A DNA stretch of 17,834 bases from Propionicimonas sp. GTDB lineage: Bacteria > Actinomycetota > Actinomycetes > Propionibacteriales > Propionibacteriaceae. The DNA lies in NCBI GenBank assembly GCA_031119515.1, contig JAVHXR010000011.1, positions 1 through 17,834 of the forward strand, given 5' to 3'. Under the pieces are notes generated by a model that made no database searches, was not told the origin of the DNA, and saw only the letters and a program-made list of their open reading frames with translations. The position numbers and the translations under genes are program-made. Of this stretch, positions 8,001 through 14,355 are shown one piece after another (the stretch's first letter is position 1; each line of letters begins with the position of its first letter).

Positions 8001-8095
8001 CAGTGCCAAGCGCCATCCGCAGCTGTCCGTACATGGCCGTCACAGGCCACTTCGTTCCTTCAGCGGACCCCGACGAGCTGCCCCGAGTTCGGGCG

Positions 8096-8119
8096 AACTG
8101 AGACCACAACTGAGACCAC
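8096..8119 (+). repeat. Tandem 12-bp repeat, probable integrase arm sites (left end)
   Basis: AACTGAGACCAC occurs twice head to tail without a gap, about 95 bases inside the left att site. A related copy, AACTGAGACCA, occurs in the same orientation near the right end at 12163. Short direct repeats on both sides of a tRNA att core are typical arm-type binding sites of tyrosine integrases. Confidence 0.55.
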
Positions 8120-8248
8120 CTTCGAGCCTGATGTTCGAATCCTCGGATCGCTCAATAGGTCCGGACTGCGCCTCTCGGTGCCTTCACCCTACGCCGATTC
8201 AGCCGCGCCAACTCGGGGCTCCAGTGCCATCGCGTCGCGTAACGAGCA

Positions 8249-9481
8249 CTAGGAATCCTCGGGCCGCTCTCCGAACCCCAGCCGCGTGGAGACCGCCGTC
8301 TCGATGAGCGCACGGTTGGTGTCGGACGCCGACTCGATGAACACGCGACGCCGGTATTCCAGTTCCCCCAAGGAGGCCGCGAGCTTGGCGAGAACCTCGT
8401 CCGCGAAGCTTGAGGAGACCACTCCAACGCCTTTGAAGTCGAGAACAACGAATCGCGCCCCAGCGCTGAGGTAGTTCACGAGTCTCGTTCGAATCTCGGC
8501 GCCGAGCTTTCGAGATCCAAGCGACTCCTCGATCTCCCGTACGGACACGCGATGGACACCCGACTCGTCCTCGATCGACTCTAGGAACTCGCTGCTCATG
8601 GTCACACGCGACCCCAAAGCCTCGTCGATTCGCACCTTGGTGGAACAATCGAGTTGCCAATCAACCAGAGTTGATTGGTGGTCTTCGCTGTCCGCCAGTG
8701 GCCGTGTCCGATCAGTTCCGAAGGAGATCTGGCCGTCACGCAAAGCCCAGTCGCCCCAGCCAGACCGGATGTTCATCCATCCTCCGTTGATCTCGACAGC
8801 GCGCCTCAAGCCGAACAGTCCGTTCCCCTGGTTCTCCCCACCCTTGCTTGTCACGCCCTTCTTCAGTGAATGGTCAATCGACGCACCCGGGTCGCGGAGG
8901 ATGTCGAGGTCCGCAGCCCGGGTCAGCGCCAGCGACTTCTGAATCCCGATGCCAGTATCCGCGACGGCGACTGCGCACCGGCGATGTTCCCGGTGAAGCT
9001 GCATCATGACGTACCCAGTGTCTGCTTGACTGTGCTGAAACACGTTGTCAAGCACCTCGTACAGACACCAGTTGATGGAGTCGATGACACCCTCCTCGCA
9101 CGCAACCTGGTCTGTGAGTGCGTCCATGAACATGCTTGTGAGTCGCTGCGCGTCAGCCTCGGAGCCGTACATCCAGACTGAGTTGGTCAACGTGGCATCG
9201 CCACGAACGTATCCGTCGAGTGTCAGCGGAGTGAGAATGTGCTCGAGTTGAGAGCCGGGAGCGAACCTCAACTCGATCGGCAACGAGCGTTCGTGCATTA
9301 GGTATGCCAGAGTGGCGGCAAAGGGCACTGCGCCGTTCGGATAGACGGCGCCGGTCTTGGTCAGGTCAAGAACAAGCCTGCGGTTGCCCTGTTCGCGCAC
9401 CTTGGCGACCAGCTGAGACGTCTGGTTGGGCGATCGCAGATCAGGGACCTGCCACACCAAGGGGTCGCCGACCGCGTTCAT
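8249..9481 (-). CDS. STAS-like / GHKL ATPase / DUF4325 protein
   Basis: A 410-residue cytoplasmic protein in three parts. Residues 1-110 look STAS-like (RRLVLDLTKTGAVYPNGAV). Residues 115-280 form a GHKL (histidine kinase-like) ATP-binding domain: N box YEVLDNVFQHS (Glu142, Asn146), G1 box VADTGIGI (Asp175) and G2 box QGNGLFGLRRA (219-224). Residues 300-400 match the DUF4325 STAS-like family (FVVLDFKGVGVVSSSFADEV). No dimerisation histidine is seen, so it is closer to an anti-sigma/STAS switch than to a sensor kinase. The start is ATG 9481 with GAGG 9 bases before it. It lies alone on the minus strand inside the tRNA-borne element, 513 bases after the three-gene unit. Its partner and output are unknown; a role in signalling or defence is a guess from location. 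Confidence 0.88.
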   Translation of the reverse strand: MNAVGDPLVWQVPDLRSPNQTSQLVAKVREQGNRRLVLDLTKTGAVYPNGAVPFAATLAYLMHERSLPIELRFAPGSQLEHILTPLTLDGYVRGDATLTNSVWMYGSEADAQRLTSMFMDALTDQVACEEGVIDSINWCLYEVLDNVFQHSQADTGYVMMQLHREHRRCAVAVADTGIGIQKSLALTRAADLDILRDPGASIDHSLKKGVTSKGGENQGNGLFGLRRAVEINGGWMNIRSGWGDWALRDGQISFGTDRTRPLADSEDHQSTLVDWQLDCSTKVRIDEALGSRVTMSSEFLESIEDESGVHRVSVREIEESLGSRKLGAEIRTRLVNYLSAGARFVVLDFKGVGVVSSSFADEVLAKLAASLGELEYRRRVFIESASDTNRALIETAVSTRLGFGERPEDS

Positions 9482-9994
9482 GAGCCTATTCCTCTCCTAC
9501 AGCGGCACCCGGGTCCGAGCAGATCGAAGCGACATTCTTCTAGCCGGCCTTGGACGGGCGGTCGGTGGTCGGAAGGACTTGCTGCCTCTCGATCGTGGCG
9601 CTCGGAGCATCTTACCGGCGGGTTGCGGGATCATGGCTGAGCACCATTGCCATCCTGCCCGCGCCCAGGCGTTCCGCGATCGGCCTCAACGGAGACAAGG
9701 ACTGGAAACACCTCGACCGACAGGACAGCACGGCACCCCCGTGCCTGCTGTTGGTCGGACCGTGCCTTGCGCCGTCCGCCAGCGTTCGAGGCCGTCTACG
9801 CCTTGCCCAAGCCGACAGAACCAGAGGGCGCTGGTTGAGAGCCAGCCAGAAACCTACCGCGCAAGTAGAGCGAACTCTTCCTCTGCGGCCTGTGTCCGGT
9901 GCCGCCCCGACTGACCTGAAGCGCGCGCAGCCGTCGACTGCCACGAACTGCCCAACTGAGGTCTGACGCGTCGGGCGCGACTACGACCCCAAGC
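9482..9994. other. 513-base intergenic region inside the element
   Basis: Open frames on both strands here are Arg/Pro/Ser-rich with no ribosome site or family resemblance, so I see no gene. It must hold the promoter of the ATPase gene at 9481, but I find no clear -35/-10 pair, and no strong terminator hairpin for the unit that ends at 9995. Confidence 0.4.
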
Positions 9995-10462
9995 TCAGAC
10001 CTGGACACCACGAAGGTCAACCACCTCGAACGCTCTGGCGGCCAAAGCGTCGACCGCCTGCCGTCGCTTGGAGTTCGACGGATAGATCGCGACCTGAACG
10101 ATAGACGCATGCGCTGGGTTGTGTTCCGGCGGCGGGGCGAGCGGGCTGGCGTGAACTTCGAACTCATGTGCGGAGCCGACGAATCCACTTCTGACCGCAC
10201 GGACTTGCTCAGCGCGCGTTGTCGCAAGCGCACTGTATTCCGGTGTAGCTACGTCTCGCATGCTCAGCCCCGAGGTCGCGAGTACCTCAATGCGATAGAC
10301 CGAACAACCGTCTAGATCGAATCGCAGCGCTCCACCGCGAAGACGAACCTCGCCGTTGCCCTCATCGCGCGCCAGGTTGTCAACGTGACTGGGGTCATCT
10401 GGGTTGAATCGGCGGACCAACTCCCCTCCGTCCAGAAGGGGTGTCGTCGCAACGGATGCCAT
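9995..10462 (-). CDS. Hypothetical protein, third gene of the TIGR04255 unit
   Basis: A 155-residue protein I do not recognise. It has no signal peptide or membrane helix, is Ala-rich with a mixed alpha/beta pattern (VRLRGGALRFDLDGCSVYRIEVLAT; HASIVQVAIYPSNSKRRQAVDALAARAFEVVDL), and ends DLRGVQV. It starts 11 bases after the preceding stop on the same strand, without a clear ribosome site, so it probably depends on coupled translation. Together with the two upstream genes it forms a compact unit within the tRNA-Ser element. The conserved order would need a database check; no function can be offered. Confidence 0.75.
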   Translation of the reverse strand: MASVATTPLLDGGELVRRFNPDDPSHVDNLARDEGNGEVRLRGGALRFDLDGCSVYRIEVLATSGLSMRDVATPEYSALATTRAEQVRAVRSGFVGSAHEFEVHASPLAPPPEHNPAHASIVQVAIYPSNSKRRQAVDALAARAFEVVDLRGVQV

Positions 10463-10473
10463 GGAGTTCGGAC

Positions 10474-10968
10474 TCAGTTGAGTGGAATCGCGTGCCGGAC
10501 ACCTGACGACAGATCAGCCAGGTAACTCCGCGCCTCAGCGATGGCGTTATCGTTCTCAGTCCAGTAGGCCGTCAGCGTGTGCGCGAAGGCGCGGCTACCA
10601 TCCGCACGGACACCGGTCAGGAGGATCTCGAGTTCATCCTCGTAATCGATCGTCAAGGATGTGGCGTTGACAAGCCATAACACTTCGACCCCACCCTCAC
10701 CATTGTCCGCAATTTGGGGCGTCGCAGACCCACCACCGATGAGCGCCGCGATCAGGCGATGCACGATGGCATACGGCTCCCGTAGCCGTGCGTTCTGTCG
10801 TCGCGCGAGAGCGTCGAGCTTCGTTGCAGCGAAACTGAGAAGAGCGTGGCGCGAGTTGTAGGCAGACGTAGGTTCAACGCGCAGAGACAGTGCCGCCAAC
10901 TGCATCTGCTCAAGTTCTGACAGGTCGGTCGATCCCAGAGGGCGCTCCAAGGTGAGGCTCGGCGTCAC
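10474..10968 (-). CDS. Hypothetical protein coupled to the TIGR04255 gene
   Basis: A 164-residue protein of unknown family. It begins at GTG 10968, which overlaps the TGA of the upstream gene as GTGA and has GGAGGG 6 bases before it; an ATG at 10983 is in frame but has no ribosome site. The first half is helical (DLSELEQMQLAALSLRV; HALLSFAATKLDALARRQNARL). The second half is beta-rich (GGVEVLWLVNATSLTIDYEDELEILLTGV), followed by AFAHTLTAYWTENDNAIAEARSYLADL. It is soluble, with no signal peptide. The 4-base overlap implies equal production with the TIGR04255 protein and suggests that the two act together, perhaps as a complex. Confidence 0.8.
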   Translation of the reverse strand: MTPSLTLERPLGSTDLSELEQMQLAALSLRVEPTSAYNSRHALLSFAATKLDALARRQNARLREPYAIVHRLIAALIGGGSATPQIADNGEGGVEVLWLVNATSLTIDYEDELEILLTGVRADGSRAFAHTLTAYWTENDNAIAEARSYLADLSSGVRHAIPLN

Positions 10969-11750
10969 GACGTTCCCTCCCATCGGCTCGTTGTGGCATC
11001 AGACACTACAGCGAAGAACGCTTCTTTGGAGGAGGCATGGGCCTCGTCGACGAGCGTGGCGAAGTCTGGCTCAGAGAGCACCCGTCCCGCAAAAAGCTTA
11101 GTCGTGACCGTGAGCATCGTCGCTGGCGCCTCCCCTGGAGTCGGCTGAATCGCAACGGTGAGTTGCCCTGTCCCGTACTCAGAGGCAACTCGCGAGACGG
11201 CTTCATATCGCTCGGTGACAACTTCGCCAGGGAGCTTTCGCTCTGGCTTCCGGAAGATCGAGTACGTCAAGTGCAGACCGCGCACATCGGCATCAATCTG
11301 GTTGACGTAGGTGAACTCAGCAACCAGTGGCGCCAGTTCGGCACCTTGCGGTCGCTCGAGTTGTGCGTGAAGCGCAACAAGACGCTCGCGCAAGGCACTG
11401 AATCCTGCGTACGAGGTCTCTGTGGGCACCTTCCTCCAGTTGACTAACAGTCGATCCTCTTGCGTCTGCACGAGCCATGTCTGGTCTTCTGAGACCGACC
11501 AGAGTCTTGATGGCCCAACTCCCTGGAGCATTTGCATCTCGAAGCCGGAGCCTGGTTGGCCAAGAGGTCTTTCCGGCGGCAGTGGCGGCTGTGAGGTGAC
11601 AATCGGATAGTCCGCAGCCCACCTAGACGTCTCACGCACGAGGGCGACGACATCCATCGGCCGCGACCGGAACGACACGCCACCGACAGCCTCGACGACC
11701 GGTGGGTTCGCCAAGTACCTCAACAGGACATCGTCTTCGCCCGCGGTCAC
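10965..11750 (-). CDS. TIGR04255 family protein
   Basis: A 261-residue protein of the sporadically distributed TIGR04255 family, whose function is unknown. The family start NPPVVEAVGGVSF (residues 15-27) is clear, followed by YPIVTSQPPLPPERP, SRLWSVSEDQTWLVQTQEDRLLVNWRK-type strands and SYAGFSALRERLVALHAQL. The second half carries VAEFTYVNQIDAD and a beta-strand run up to TMLTVTTKLFAGRVL. It starts at GTG 11750 with no ribosome site but with a -10 box 6 bases upstream, so the message is probably leaderless. It leads a three-gene unit in the tRNA-Ser element. Members of this family are scattered among bacteria and carried on variable regions, which fits its place here. Confidence 0.85.
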   Translation of the reverse strand: MTAGEDDVLLRYLANPPVVEAVGGVSFRSRPMDVVALVRETSRWAADYPIVTSQPPLPPERPLGQPGSGFEMQMLQGVGPSRLWSVSEDQTWLVQTQEDRLLVNWRKVPTETSYAGFSALRERLVALHAQLERPQGAELAPLVAEFTYVNQIDADVRGLHLTYSIFRKPERKLPGEVVTERYEAVSRVASEYGTGQLTVAIQPTPGEAPATMLTVTTKLFAGRVLSEPDFATLVDEAHASSKEAFFAVVSDATTSRWEGTS

Positions 11751-11756
11751 ACCCCA

Positions 11757-11762
11757 AGCCTA
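11757..11762 (-). promoter_or_regulatory. -10 box of a probably leaderless TIGR04255 message
   Basis: TAGGCT on the minus strand lies 6 bases before the GTG at 11750, which places transcription start on or next to the start codon. No purine-rich ribosome site fits between them. The -35 region is weak, so the call rests on the -10 match and spacing. Confidence 0.35.
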
Positions 11763-12162
11763 CCGATGCCGTTGAACCCGTCCCAGACTGACCGCCCTGG
11801 CGTCCTGAGGAACGTCCACGGTCCGGCATGCGTTTAGCCCAGGGGACAAGCGCTGCCCTCCTCCGGGAGTCGCGAGTTGCAGCCGACCGCTTACTGCGGC
11901 GGCCTGCCGGAGTTGACTCGGACTCGCAGATCACTGTCGGCTCATCCTGCATAAGTTGCGGTCGACATGAAGGACACGAAACCCACCCGCATGGGCCGTC
12001 GGTGAGGATGATGAACTGAGCCGGATCGGAGGACAAGACGAGGGACCCATGAATCCCAACCCGCTCTCGCGGCGAGCGCCGTGCGAGTCCGAGCTTCGCC
12101 GCCGTCCACCGCCGTTCGCCATCGTCCGTCCCCGTCCCAATCGAACAGCATCGCAAGACATC
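11763..12162. other. About 400 bases of element DNA without a recognisable gene
   Basis: Between the TIGR04255 start and the right-end arm repeats. Short open frames exist on both strands but none has a ribosome site or family resemblance. An integrase gene would be expected next to the att site; no integrase motif (the Arg...HxxR...Tyr pattern) is visible, even as fragments. Confidence 0.5.
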
Positions 12163-12185
12163 AACTGAGACCAAGAACTTGAGAC
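12163..12185 (+). repeat. Right-end arm-like repeat
   Basis: AACTGAGACCA at 12163-12173 is identical to 11 of the 12 bases of the left-end tandem repeat and has the same orientation. A degenerate second copy, AACTTGAGAC, follows at 12176. Together with the left pair it suggests integrase arm binding on both sides of the core. Confidence 0.5.
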
Positions 12186-12237
12186 TAGGGCCAGAAACGC
12201 TCATCCCACCAATCGGCGGAAGGAGCGTTTCCCCTAG
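12185..12237 (-). terminator. Hairpin just downstream of tRNA-Ser, supplied by the element
   Basis: Stem CTAGGG/CCCTAG (12185-12190 with 12232-12237) continues as GAAACGCTC/GAGCGTTTC (12194-12202 with 12223-12231) around a 3-base bulge and a 20-base loop. It begins 6 bases after the tRNA 3' end in the transcribed direction and is followed by TCTCAAGTTCTT. It could replace the tRNA terminator that the insertion moved away. Confidence 0.5.
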
Positions 12238-12242
12238 TCAAG

Positions 12243-12330
12243 TGGCGGAGGATACGAGATTCGAACTCGTGAGGGCGTGAACCCAACCCGCTTTCCAAGC
12301 GAGCGCCATAGGCCTCTAGGCGAATCCTCC
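12243..12330 (-). tRNA. tRNA-Ser (GGA anticodon)
   Basis: The 88-base gene reads from GGAGGAT to ATCCTCC, then G and an encoded CCA. The 7-bp acceptor stem is perfect. The anticodon arm CTCGC-TTGGAAA-GCGGG gives anticodon GGA, and the T arm has GTTCGAATC. The long variable arm (GTTGGGTTCACGCCCTCAC region) is typical of tRNA-Ser. It reads UCC and UCU codons. Its 3' half is the right-hand attachment site of the element, and the insertion has rebuilt an intact gene. Confidence 0.97.
12245..12298 (-). repeat. Right attachment site within tRNA-Ser
   Basis: Perfect 54-bp direct copy of 7947-8000. It runs from the second base of CCA to the anticodon loop. The identity ends exactly at the anticodon loop, a common crossover position for tyrosine integrases. 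Confidence 0.88.
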
Positions 12331-12389
12331 GCGCACGAGGATACCGGGAAGCCCCCGCCCAACTCCAAACCGGGTCCGAGCGCCCGTCC

Positions 12390-12737
12390 TCAGTGGGTGA
12401 AGACGCAGAACTGGTTGCCCTGCGGGTCGGCCAGGACGGTCCAGGTGAAGTCGCCCAGGGTGTGCTCGTCGACCGGGCTCGCTCCGGCGGCGAGCAGGCG
12501 CTCCACCTGCGCCGCGCGGTCGTCGGCCCGGACGTCGAGGTGCAGCCGGTTCTTGCCCGGCGTCGGGTCGGGCACCTTCTGGAAGGCCAGGCCGACCGGC
12601 AGCGTCCCGCCGGCCACGGTGACGAACCAGCCGTCGTTGGTTCCGGTCACCTCCGCGCCGAACCGCTCGGCCCACCACGTGGCCAGCGGAACCGGGTCGG
12701 CGCTGTCGAACACCACCGTCGAGATCGTCAAGGACAT
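12390..12737 (-). CDS. Glyoxalase-like (VOC superfamily) protein
   Basis: A 115-residue single-domain protein of the vicinal oxygen chelate fold, like Glyoxalase_6 members. Seen are the paired beta-alpha-beta units: ISTVVFDSADPVPLATWWAERFGAEV at the start, then FQKVPDPTPGKNRLHLDVRADD (His in the second half), and LGDFTWTVLADPQGNQFCVF at the end. These proteins bind small molecules or catalyse metal-dependent conversions; the substrate cannot be named. The start is ATG 12737. TACAGT lies 6 bases before it and no ribosome site is seen, so it may also have a leaderless message. It follows the NAD(P)-binding protein gene by 34 bases on the same strand and ends 59 bases before tRNA-Ser. Confidence 0.88.
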   Translation of the reverse strand: MSLTISTVVFDSADPVPLATWWAERFGAEVTGTNDGWFVTVAGGTLPVGLAFQKVPDPTPGKNRLHLDVRADDRAAQVERLLAAGASPVDEHTLGDFTWTVLADPQGNQFCVFTH

Positions 12738-12771
12738 GCCTGCACTGTACGCAGCCCGGCCGACACCCCGC

Positions 12772-13407
12772 TCACGACGGCGGACGCACCACCTTGATCG
12801 TGAACTCGGCGGTCCCGAGTACCTGCCACAGTCGCAGCCACAGCGGCAGGTACATCTCGACCCCGCGCGCGCCGGCGAGGTCACCGAGATCGACAACATC
12901 GGAGTGCCCGACCTCTGTCAGGACGCGCGTCATCAGCGCCCGGGCGTCGGCGTCATCGCCGGCGACGAACACCGTCCCCTCCGCCGGTGGGTGTACCTGC
13001 AGCGAGGCAGTCACCGTGTTCAACGTCTTCACCAGCCTGGCTCGCGGCAGCGCCCGCTGCAGCTGCTCGCCCAGCGAATCGGTGTCCTTGACGAACAGCG
13101 TCGGCGGAAACCCGCCCGAGAAGTCGAGCGGGTTGGAGATGTCCGCCACGACGACGCCGTCGAGGGCGTCTGCCAGCGCCGGGAGCACATCGAGCGCCGC
13201 CCGTCCGTTCAGTGCGTTCACCACCAGGTCAGCGCCCACGACCGCCTCGGCGAACGGCACGAGCGCAAACCCGTCCCACGCCCCTGCGTCCCGCTCGAGC
13301 GTTGTGGACGGGTCCCGCGTCCCCACCACCACCTCGTGGCCGAGTTCCGCCAGCCGGGCCGCCCACGCCCGTCCCACCGTTCCGGTGCCCAGGACTGCCG
13401 TGCGCAT
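12772..13407 (-). CDS. NAD(P)-binding oxidoreductase, F420-dependent NADP reductase-like
   Basis: A 211-residue Rossmann-fold protein. MRTAVLGTGTVGRAWAARL carries the GxGxxG nucleotide-binding motif at residues 7-12, and VVVGTRD ends the second strand with an Arg that favours NADP. DLVVNALNG, VVADISNPLDF and LVKTLNTV follow, as in the F420_oxidored family (NADPH:F420 oxidoreductase-like and related dehydrogenases). It is typical in length. ATG 13407 is chosen because GAGGAGG lies 4 bases upstream; the open frame beyond it overlaps the divergent YCII gene and is not coding. It is probably co-transcribed with the VOC gene. True F420 use cannot be told from sequence. Confidence 0.88.
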   Translation of the reverse strand: MRTAVLGTGTVGRAWAARLAELGHEVVVGTRDPSTTLERDAGAWDGFALVPFAEAVVGADLVVNALNGRAALDVLPALADALDGVVVADISNPLDFSGGFPPTLFVKDTDSLGEQLQRALPRARLVKTLNTVTASLQVHPPAEGTVFVAGDDADARALMTRVLTEVGHSDVVDLGDLAGARGVEMYLPLWLRLWQVLGTAEFTIKVVRPPS

Positions 13408-13501
13408 CGCGCCTCCTCGGTCCCATTGTGCGCCCGCAGGACGGCGTCGCCACCCCCCTTTCGCGGCGGCGGAGCTTTGCCTAGCGTGGTCGCGGGCGAG
13501 G

Positions 13502-13528
13502 TGTCGACGCCGGGCGGGCGCGTTCGTC
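13502..13528 (+). promoter_or_regulatory. ECF42-type promoter (TGTCGA-N17-CGTC)
   Basis: TGTCGA at 13502-13507 and CGTC at 13525-13528 are separated by 17 bases, 27 bases before the YCII start. ECF42 factors are reported to use TGTCGA as the -35 element with a CG-containing -10. The same bases form a dyad, TGTCGAC (13502-13508) with GTCGACA (13526-13532). The sigma gene of this group lies in the same operon, so autoregulation is likely. Confidence 0.6.
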
Positions 13529-13554
13529 GACAGGGCAGAGAGGAAGGAACCGCC

Positions 13555-14355
13555 ATGGAATACCTGCTGCTGTACGCCGAGGGCACCGACCCGCAGCCCT
13601 ACGACCCGGCCGACGACACCATCGCCGCGTGGGTCGCCGATGTCGAGGCCCGCGGCGTGAGCGAGTTCGGCGAACGCCTCAGGCCGGGCCAGGACGCCAC
13701 CACCGTCCGGGTGCGCGAGGGACGGACGCTGACCACCGAGGGCCCGTTCACCGAGGCGAAGGAATGGGTCGGAGGGCTGGACATCATCGACTGCCGCGAC
13801 CTCGACGAGGCGATCGCGATCGCCGCCCGGCACCCGGTGGCCCGCTTCGGGACGGTCGAGGTGCGCCCATTCGTGAGGTGGCCGGACGCCGACCCGGGCG
13901 CGCGCGTGGTGCCGCCCGGCCTGGCCGATCGGCCCGTGAAGGGCAAGCGCTACGTCATGTTCGTCTGCGCGGACCCGTTCGGCGAGACCGGTGGGCAGGA
14001 CGATCCGGAGACCTGGGTCGAGGAGATGGACGGGCGGGGGGTCCGGCTGTTCGGCGAGGTGCTGCGGCCTCCGGCCGATGCCACCCAGGTCCGCGACCGC
14101 GGCGGCAGGGTCCTCGTCACCGACGGCCCGTTCACCGAGGCGAAGGAGTGGATCGCCGGGCTCGACCTGATCGAGGTTCGCGGGCTCGGGGAAGCGATCG
14201 AGGTCGCGGCGGCGCACCCGATGGCCAGGGGCGGGTCGATCGTCCTCAGCCCCCTGTGGCCGCTCGACCCGGAGGACGACCACGTCGCGAGAGCCGAGCG
14301 GGAGGCGCCGGAGCGGGGCCGCCGGCTCGAGCCGCGAGTCGGGGTGGAGCGCTGA
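13555..14355 (+). CDS. Tandem YCII (DGPF) domain protein
   Basis: A 266-residue protein made of two YCII-related domains. The first has MEYLLLYAEG at the start, TEGPFTEAKEW at about 61-71 and LDEAIAIAARHP at 83-94. The second has KRYVMFVCAD at 131-140, TDGPFTEAKEW at 189-199 and LGEAIEVAAAHP at 211-222. Single-domain members are about 110-140 residues, so this is an internal duplication or fusion. DGPF proteins are the standard genomic partners of ECF42 sigma factors; their biochemical role is not established. AGGAAGGA lies 5 bases before ATG 13555. The gene is first in the operon and its TGA overlaps the probable sigma start codon. Confidence 0.93.
   Translation: MEYLLLYAEGTDPQPYDPADDTIAAWVADVEARGVSEFGERLRPGQDATTVRVREGRTLTTEGPFTEAKEWVGGLDIIDCRDLDEAIAIAARHPVARFGTVEVRPFVRWPDADPGARVVPPGLADRPVKGKRYVMFVCADPFGETGGQDDPETWVEEMDGRGVRLFGEVLRPPADATQVRDRGGRVLVTDGPFTEAKEWIAGLDLIEVRGLGEAIEVAAAHPMARGGSIVLSPLWPLDPEDDHVARAEREAPERGRRLEPRVGVER

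Larger units (their letters stand above)
7947..12298. mobile_element. Integrase-less element inserted in tRNA-Ser(GGA) (CIME-like)
   Basis: A perfect 54-bp direct repeat (7947-8000 and 12245-12298) bounds about 4.3 kb. The repeat is the tRNA-Ser segment from the anticodon loop to the second base of CCA, the usual attachment core of tyrosine recombinases acting at tRNA genes. The right copy is part of the complete tRNA; the left is a fragment. Copies of AACTGAGACCA lie near both ends. Within it are four minus-strand genes: one ATPase-like protein and a three-gene unit. No integrase, excisionase or transposase frame is present. It may be a decayed island or an element moved in trans. Confidence 0.8.

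Noticed and set aside
8126..8150. T-loop-like GTTCGAATCC suggesting a second tRNA
   Set aside because: The flanking bases do not form a T stem and no acceptor or anticodon arm can be found.
8001..12244. An integrase, excisionase or transposase gene in the element
   Set aside because: I looked in all frames for recombinase motifs near both att sites and found none; all sizeable credible genes in the interval are assigned to other families or unknown.
12277..13554. Long plus-strand open frame upstream of and in frame with the YCII gene
   Set aside because: Its composition is Arg/Pro/Ser-rich, it runs antisense through tRNA-Ser, the VOC gene and the oxidoreductase gene, and a strong ribosome site marks the real start at 13555.
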